Source: Bacteroidales bacterium
GTDB taxonomy: Bacteria; Bacteroidota; Bacteroidia; Bacteroidales; UBA932
Assembly: GCA_017400135.1 (NCBI GenBank)
Contig: JAFPVJ010000024.1
Location: 1-64,000, forward strand
Direction: 5' to 3'
DNA length: 64,000 nucleotides
Under the pieces are notes generated by a model. That model was not told the DNA's origin and ran no database searches. It saw only the letters and a list, made by a program, of their open reading frames with translations. This document shows, in pieces, positions 60,731 to 64,000 of this stretch; the first letter of the stretch is position 1, and every line of letters begins with the position of its first letter. Made by a program: the position numbers and the translations under genes.

Positions 60731-63700
60731 TTATTGGATGATGCAGACGGCCACGCGGTTGGACTCGGGAGATGCGGAGGCATCCTTGTCCGTGCCCGCA
60801 GCGGCGGAAGTGATGCGGCTGGCGGCGATGCCGGCCTTCTTCAGCATGTCAGCCACGACGGCGGCACGCTGCTGGGAGAGCGTCATGTTGATGTCGCTGT
60901 TGCCGGTGCCGCTGTCGGCGTAACCGGTGATGGCGATCCTGGCGTCGGGATTGTCCTTCAGGATCTGGCAGATCCGGCCCAGCTTGAAGGCCTCGTCCGG
61001 ACGGAGTTCGGACTTGCCGATGAGGAAGAACAGGTCATCCTGGTAGCTGCCGTCGAGGGTCGTTCCCACGGGGACCTTGACCTCCTTGACGACTTCCTTG
61101 ACAACGGGCTTCTCGACGACCTTCTCCTTGATGACCTCCTTGATGATCTCCTTCACCTCGGCCTTGGAAGAGGCGGCGGGAGCGGCGGCGCTGCGCTTGC
61201 CGAACACGAGGTTCAGACCGGCGACGAAGCCGATGCTCTTCGGATAGGCGGAATAGTCGACGCCGGGGGTCAGCGGAGTGGCACGGCGGGTGTCCACCTC
61301 AGGATCGTAGCCCGAATACTTGGTCAGGCAGAAGAGGTTGGTGCCGGTCACATAGAAACGGACCTTCGTCAGGTTGATCTTCTCCGTCAGACTGACGGGC
61401 AGGGTGTAACCGACGGTCGCGCTCTGCAGGCGCAGGAAGGAAGCGTCCTCCACGGCCCAGTCGCTGAAGATGGCCTGGCCCACGAAGGGAGACCACATCG
61501 TCTTGCCGGCGTTGACCTGCTTCAAAGTCGAGGGATCGGTGATCAGTTCACCGGTCGTCCAGTCAATATTGGTCCAGCGCTTGTCCACATCCATCGCGTT
61601 GACGAGGTTGCGGTTGTTGAACTTGCGGGAAGAGGTGAACTCGACCTTGTTGGCGTTGTACACCTGATTGCCGATCATGAAGTTGAAGTTGGCGCTGAAG
61701 TCGAAGCCATAGACATAGCCGCTGAAGTTGAAACCGCCGGTGAAGTCAGGCGTCGCATTGCCGATGATGGTACGGTCCGCGACGGTCACCTTATTGTCGC
61801 CTCCGGCGATGTCCTTGAACTTGGGAGCACCCGGGAGCAGATACGTGGCGCCGAGGATGGAGGAGCAGTCCACCACGCCCTCGTTGAGCACCCACTTGCT
61901 GCCGTTCCAGGTGAAATCATCCGCCGTATAATAGCCGTCCATCTTGTAGCCGTACATGTTGCCGAGCGGCTGGCCCACTTCGACGATGTAGTCGTCGCCG
62001 ATTTCCGTGGAGGCCCAATAGGACTGGGCGGTGATGGATTTCAGGCCGCCGAGGTCCGTGACGCGGTTGATGTTGTAAGCGATGTTGCCGCCGACGTTGA
62101 GGGAGAAGTCCTTCTTGGAGATGATCGGGGCGTTGAGGGTCAGCTCGATACCGCGGTTGCGGGTGGAACCCACGTTACGGTACTGGCTGTCATAGCCGGA
62201 ACCGGTGATCGGGAAGTTGATGAGCAGATCCTTGGTATCGTTCTGGTAGACCTCGATGCTGCCGCTCAGGGCACTGCGGAACAGGCTGAAATCCAGACCG
62301 ATGTTGTGCGTGTAGGTGGTCTCCCAGGTCAGGTCGGGATTGTTCATGATTTTGCCGGCCATCCAGTAGGATGCGGCCTGGCTCAGCCAGGCGGTCGTGG
62401 TGGCGGCATACTGCTTCATGATCTGGCCGGAAGGGATGTTGTTGTTACCGGCCGTACCGAAGGAATAGCGGAGTTTCAACTGATCCAGCCAGCTATGGGT
62501 ATTGTCCATCCAGGACTCGTTGCTGATCGTCCAGGACACCGCCGCCGAAGGGAAGAAACCCCAGCGGTTGCCGCGGGAGAACTTGGAAGATCCGTCGGCG
62601 CGGAGCGTGGCTCCGAACGAGTAGCGATGCTTGTAATCGTAGTTGACGCGACCGAAGAAGGAGAGCAGCTTGTCATCCGGATCATAGTAGTTGCTGGTGG
62701 AAGCGGGCGTACCGGAAGACAGGAAATGCCACGCCATCTCGGATCCGTAGAAATCGGGCAGGCCGTCCACCATCAGGGTGAGCAGGTTGCTCTTGGCGAT
62801 GGTCAATTCCTCACCGAGGAGGAGGGTCAGCTCGTGGTCGTCGTTGCCGATCAGGTGCTTGAAGTCGTAGTTCAGGGTGTTGGTGTTGCGGTATTTGTTC
62901 CGGAACAGCTCCTTGTGCTGGTTGGAAGGACCGGTCTTGACCGTGGAATTGTTGGCCACATAGTAGGTCGTCATTCCGTAGAAGCGGTCGTCGGTCTGGT
63001 TGAAATTCTCGTAACCGCCCTCGATCTTGAGACGCAAGCCGTCGATGATCTTCCAGTTGAAGGCCGCGTTGACGTTCCAGGTATTGCGGATGCGGCGGGA
63101 ATCGTTGTCAGCCACGGAAAGGAGCGGCGGCGCGTTGTCGCCATAGTCCTGCTCCTCGTCCACGCCTTCGATGGTGGACACGAGCGGAATCGGGCTGTAG
63201 GAGACCGCGTGCTTGAGACGGCCGTTACCGGAAGTGGTACCGGTATCGTTGATGCCGTTGGCTCCGGAGCCGCGCACGTTGACGCGGGCGTAACGGACGT
63301 TGGCGTCGATGCTGGTACGCTCGGAAGTCTTGAAGTTGGCCTTCATGTTGAGGTTGTCACGGTAATAGTTGGAACCGGTCATGATGGCCTCGTCACCCAT
63401 GTGGGCGTAACCGACGGTCCAGTTGACGTTGTCGGTCGCGCCGGACACCGAGAAGTCGGTGGAGAAGGTGCTGCCGATGTTGCCGAAAACTGCGTCGACC
63501 CAGTTGTTCCCCTTGAGATTCCGGTACAGGTCAATGTCGTTGAAGGTGCCGAAGAAAGGCTCGTAGTAAGAGCTGAGGTTGTCGCGGATGACGCCGAGCT
63601 CATACTGGAACTTCACGAAGTTGTCCGGTTCCATCGCGACGATGGCGTCGGGATTGGCCATCTTCTTGCGGCCGTAGTAGCTGTTGAAGTTGACCGTGAG

Positions 63701-64000
63701 CTTGTTGGCCTTGTCGGCGCTCTTGGTCGTCACGATGACGACGCCGTTCGCACCGCGGCTACCGTAGATGGCCGTGGAGAAGGCATCCTTCAGGACGTCG
63801 ATGGACTGGATCTCGGACGAAGAGATGTCGTTGATGGATTCCACCGGGAAACCGTCCACGATGTAGAGCGGGCTGTTGTCCTGGGTGATGGAACCGCCGC
63901 CGCGGACCCGGATCTTGATGTCAGCGTCCGGATCGCCTTCGGTGGTGACCACGGAGACACCGGCCATCTTTCCGGAGAGAGCCTGGCTGACGGTCGTGAC
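60731..64000 (-). CDS. SusC/RagA TonB-dependent transporter fused to an OmpA domain, N-terminus missing
   Basis: The frame is open to the window edge, so the N-terminus is cut off; 1089 residues are visible. The plug domain is clear (QALSGKMAGVSVVTTEGDPDADIKIRVRGGGSI...PLYIVDGFPVESINDI, then GSRGANGVVIVTTK), followed by a SusC barrel that closes near SIGFVAGLNLVFGKR. Instead of ending there the protein continues: an Ala-rich spacer, a Lys/Glu/Val linker (EIIKEVIKEKVVEKPVVKEV), and a ~100-residue OmpA-like domain (DDLFFLIGKSELRPDEAFKLGRI...ITGYADSGTG...NMTLSQQRAAVVADMLKKAG) in Bacteroidales OmpA style. This would tether an active glycan importer to peptidoglycan. First visible gene of the PUL. 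Confidence 0.93.
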   Translation of the reverse strand, partial: VTTVSQALSGKMAGVSVVTTEGDPDADIKIRVRGGGSITQDNSPLYIVDGFPVESINDISSSEIQSIDVLKDAFSTAIYGSRGANGVVIVTTKSADKANKLTVNFNSYYGRKKMANPDAIVAMEPDNFVKFQYELGVIRDNLSSYYEPFFGTFNDIDLYRNLKGNNWVDAVFGNIGSTFSTDFSVSGATDNVNWTVGYAHMGDEAIMTGSNYYRDNLNMKANFKTSERTSIDANVRYARVNVRGSGANGINDTGTTSGNGRLKHAVSYSPIPLVSTIEGVDEEQDYGDNAPPLLSVADNDSRRIRNTWNVNAAFNWKIIDGLRLKIEGGYENFNQTDDRFYGMTTYYVANNSTVKTGPSNQHKELFRNKYRNTNTLNYDFKHLIGNDDHELTLLLGEELTIAKSNLLTLMVDGLPDFYGSEMAWHFLSSGTPASTSNYYDPDDKLLSFFGRVNYDYKHRYSFGATLRADGSSKFSRGNRWGFFPSAAVSWTISNESWMDNTHSWLDQLKLRYSFGTAGNNNIPSGQIMKQYAATTTAWLSQAASYWMAGKIMNNPDLTWETTYTHNIGLDFSLFRSALSGSIEVYQNDTKDLLINFPITGSGYDSQYRNVGSTRNRGIELTLNAPIISKKDFSLNVGGNIAYNINRVTDLGGLKSITAQSYWASTEIGDDYIVEVGQPLGNMYGYKMDGYYTADDFTWNGSKWVLNEGVVDCSSILGATYLLPGAPKFKDIAGGDNKVTVADRTIIGNATPDFTGGFNFSGYVYGFDFSANFNFMIGNQVYNANKVEFTSSRKFNNRNLVNAMDVDKRWTNIDWTTGELITDPSTLKQVNAGKTMWSPFVGQAIFSDWAVEDASFLRLQSATVGYTLPVSLTEKINLTKVRFYVTGTNLFCLTKYSGYDPEVDTRRATPLTPGVDYSAYPKSIGFVAGLNLVFGKRSAAAPAASSKAEVKEIIKEVIKEKVVEKPVVKEVVKEVKVPVGTTLDGSYQDDLFFLIGKSELRPDEAFKLGRICQILKDNPDARIAITGYADSGTGNSDINMTLSQQRAAVVADMLKKAGIAASRITSAAAGTDKDASASPESNRVAVCIIQ

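Overview
The window is chromosomal DNA from a G+C-rich member of the order Bacteroidales, most likely an uncultured gut or host-associated lineage. The evidence is a SusC/SusD pair with Bacteroidales lipoprotein signals, a BACON-type surface protein, the Bacteroidetes order of the division and cell-wall (dcw) cluster, promoters of the TTG / TAnnTTTG type, and almost no Shine-Dalgarno sequences.

Layout. 1-560: 3' end of a secreted BACON-like protein, less G+C-rich than the rest. 560-2176: a REP-associated (RAYT/Y1) transposase gene between two arrays of 51-bp repeats, with relics of the same gene's 3' end on both sides. 2177-8589 (minus strand): an outer-membrane barrel and lipoprotein pair, a PAP2 phosphatase, a cyanophycinase-glycosidase fusion and a Cys-rich lipoprotein nitroreductase. 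8590-8914: repeats and a run of hairpins. About 9.0-14.7 kb: an accessory island with lower G+C, holding a phage/plasmid Rep-like gene, a NUMOD3-like small protein, a TlpA lipoprotein, an XRE regulator and two serine recombinases. It ends against tRNA-His, and the large recombinase ORF runs antisense into the tRNA.

14.9-20 kb (plus): carboxypeptidase-regulatory-domain protein, glpK, glpF, HAD phosphatase and radC, forming a glycerol uptake operon. 20-22.5 kb (minus): rpoN, a SPOR protein and an LEA14-like lipoprotein. 22.5-41 kb (plus): miaB, then the complete dcw cluster mraZ-rsmH-ftsL-ftsI-murE-mraY-murD-ftsW-murG-murC-ftsQ-ftsA-ftsZ, then gltX. 40.9-47 kb (minus): a C69 peptidase-sialidase fusion, truB, rpiB and a GH36 alpha-galactosidase. 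47-49.5 kb (plus): a BlaI/BlaR1-type sensor pair. 49.5-50.4 kb (minus): an fRMsr-MsrA fusion.

50.6-64 kb (minus): a polysaccharide utilisation locus reading susC-susD-(four-module beta-helix lipoprotein)-uxaA-uxaB. Uptake and binding of a probably pectic glycan is thus coupled to galacturonate catabolism. The SusC carries an unusual C-terminal OmpA-like peptidoglycan-binding domain.

Two themes recur. First, several envelope proteins are unusual fusions (SusC-OmpA, cyanophycinase-glycosidase, C69-sialidase, fRMsr-MsrA). Second, palindromic hairpin elements occur between genes and, more strikingly, in frame inside truB and uxaA. The truB copy shares its core with the hairpin that terminates miaB.
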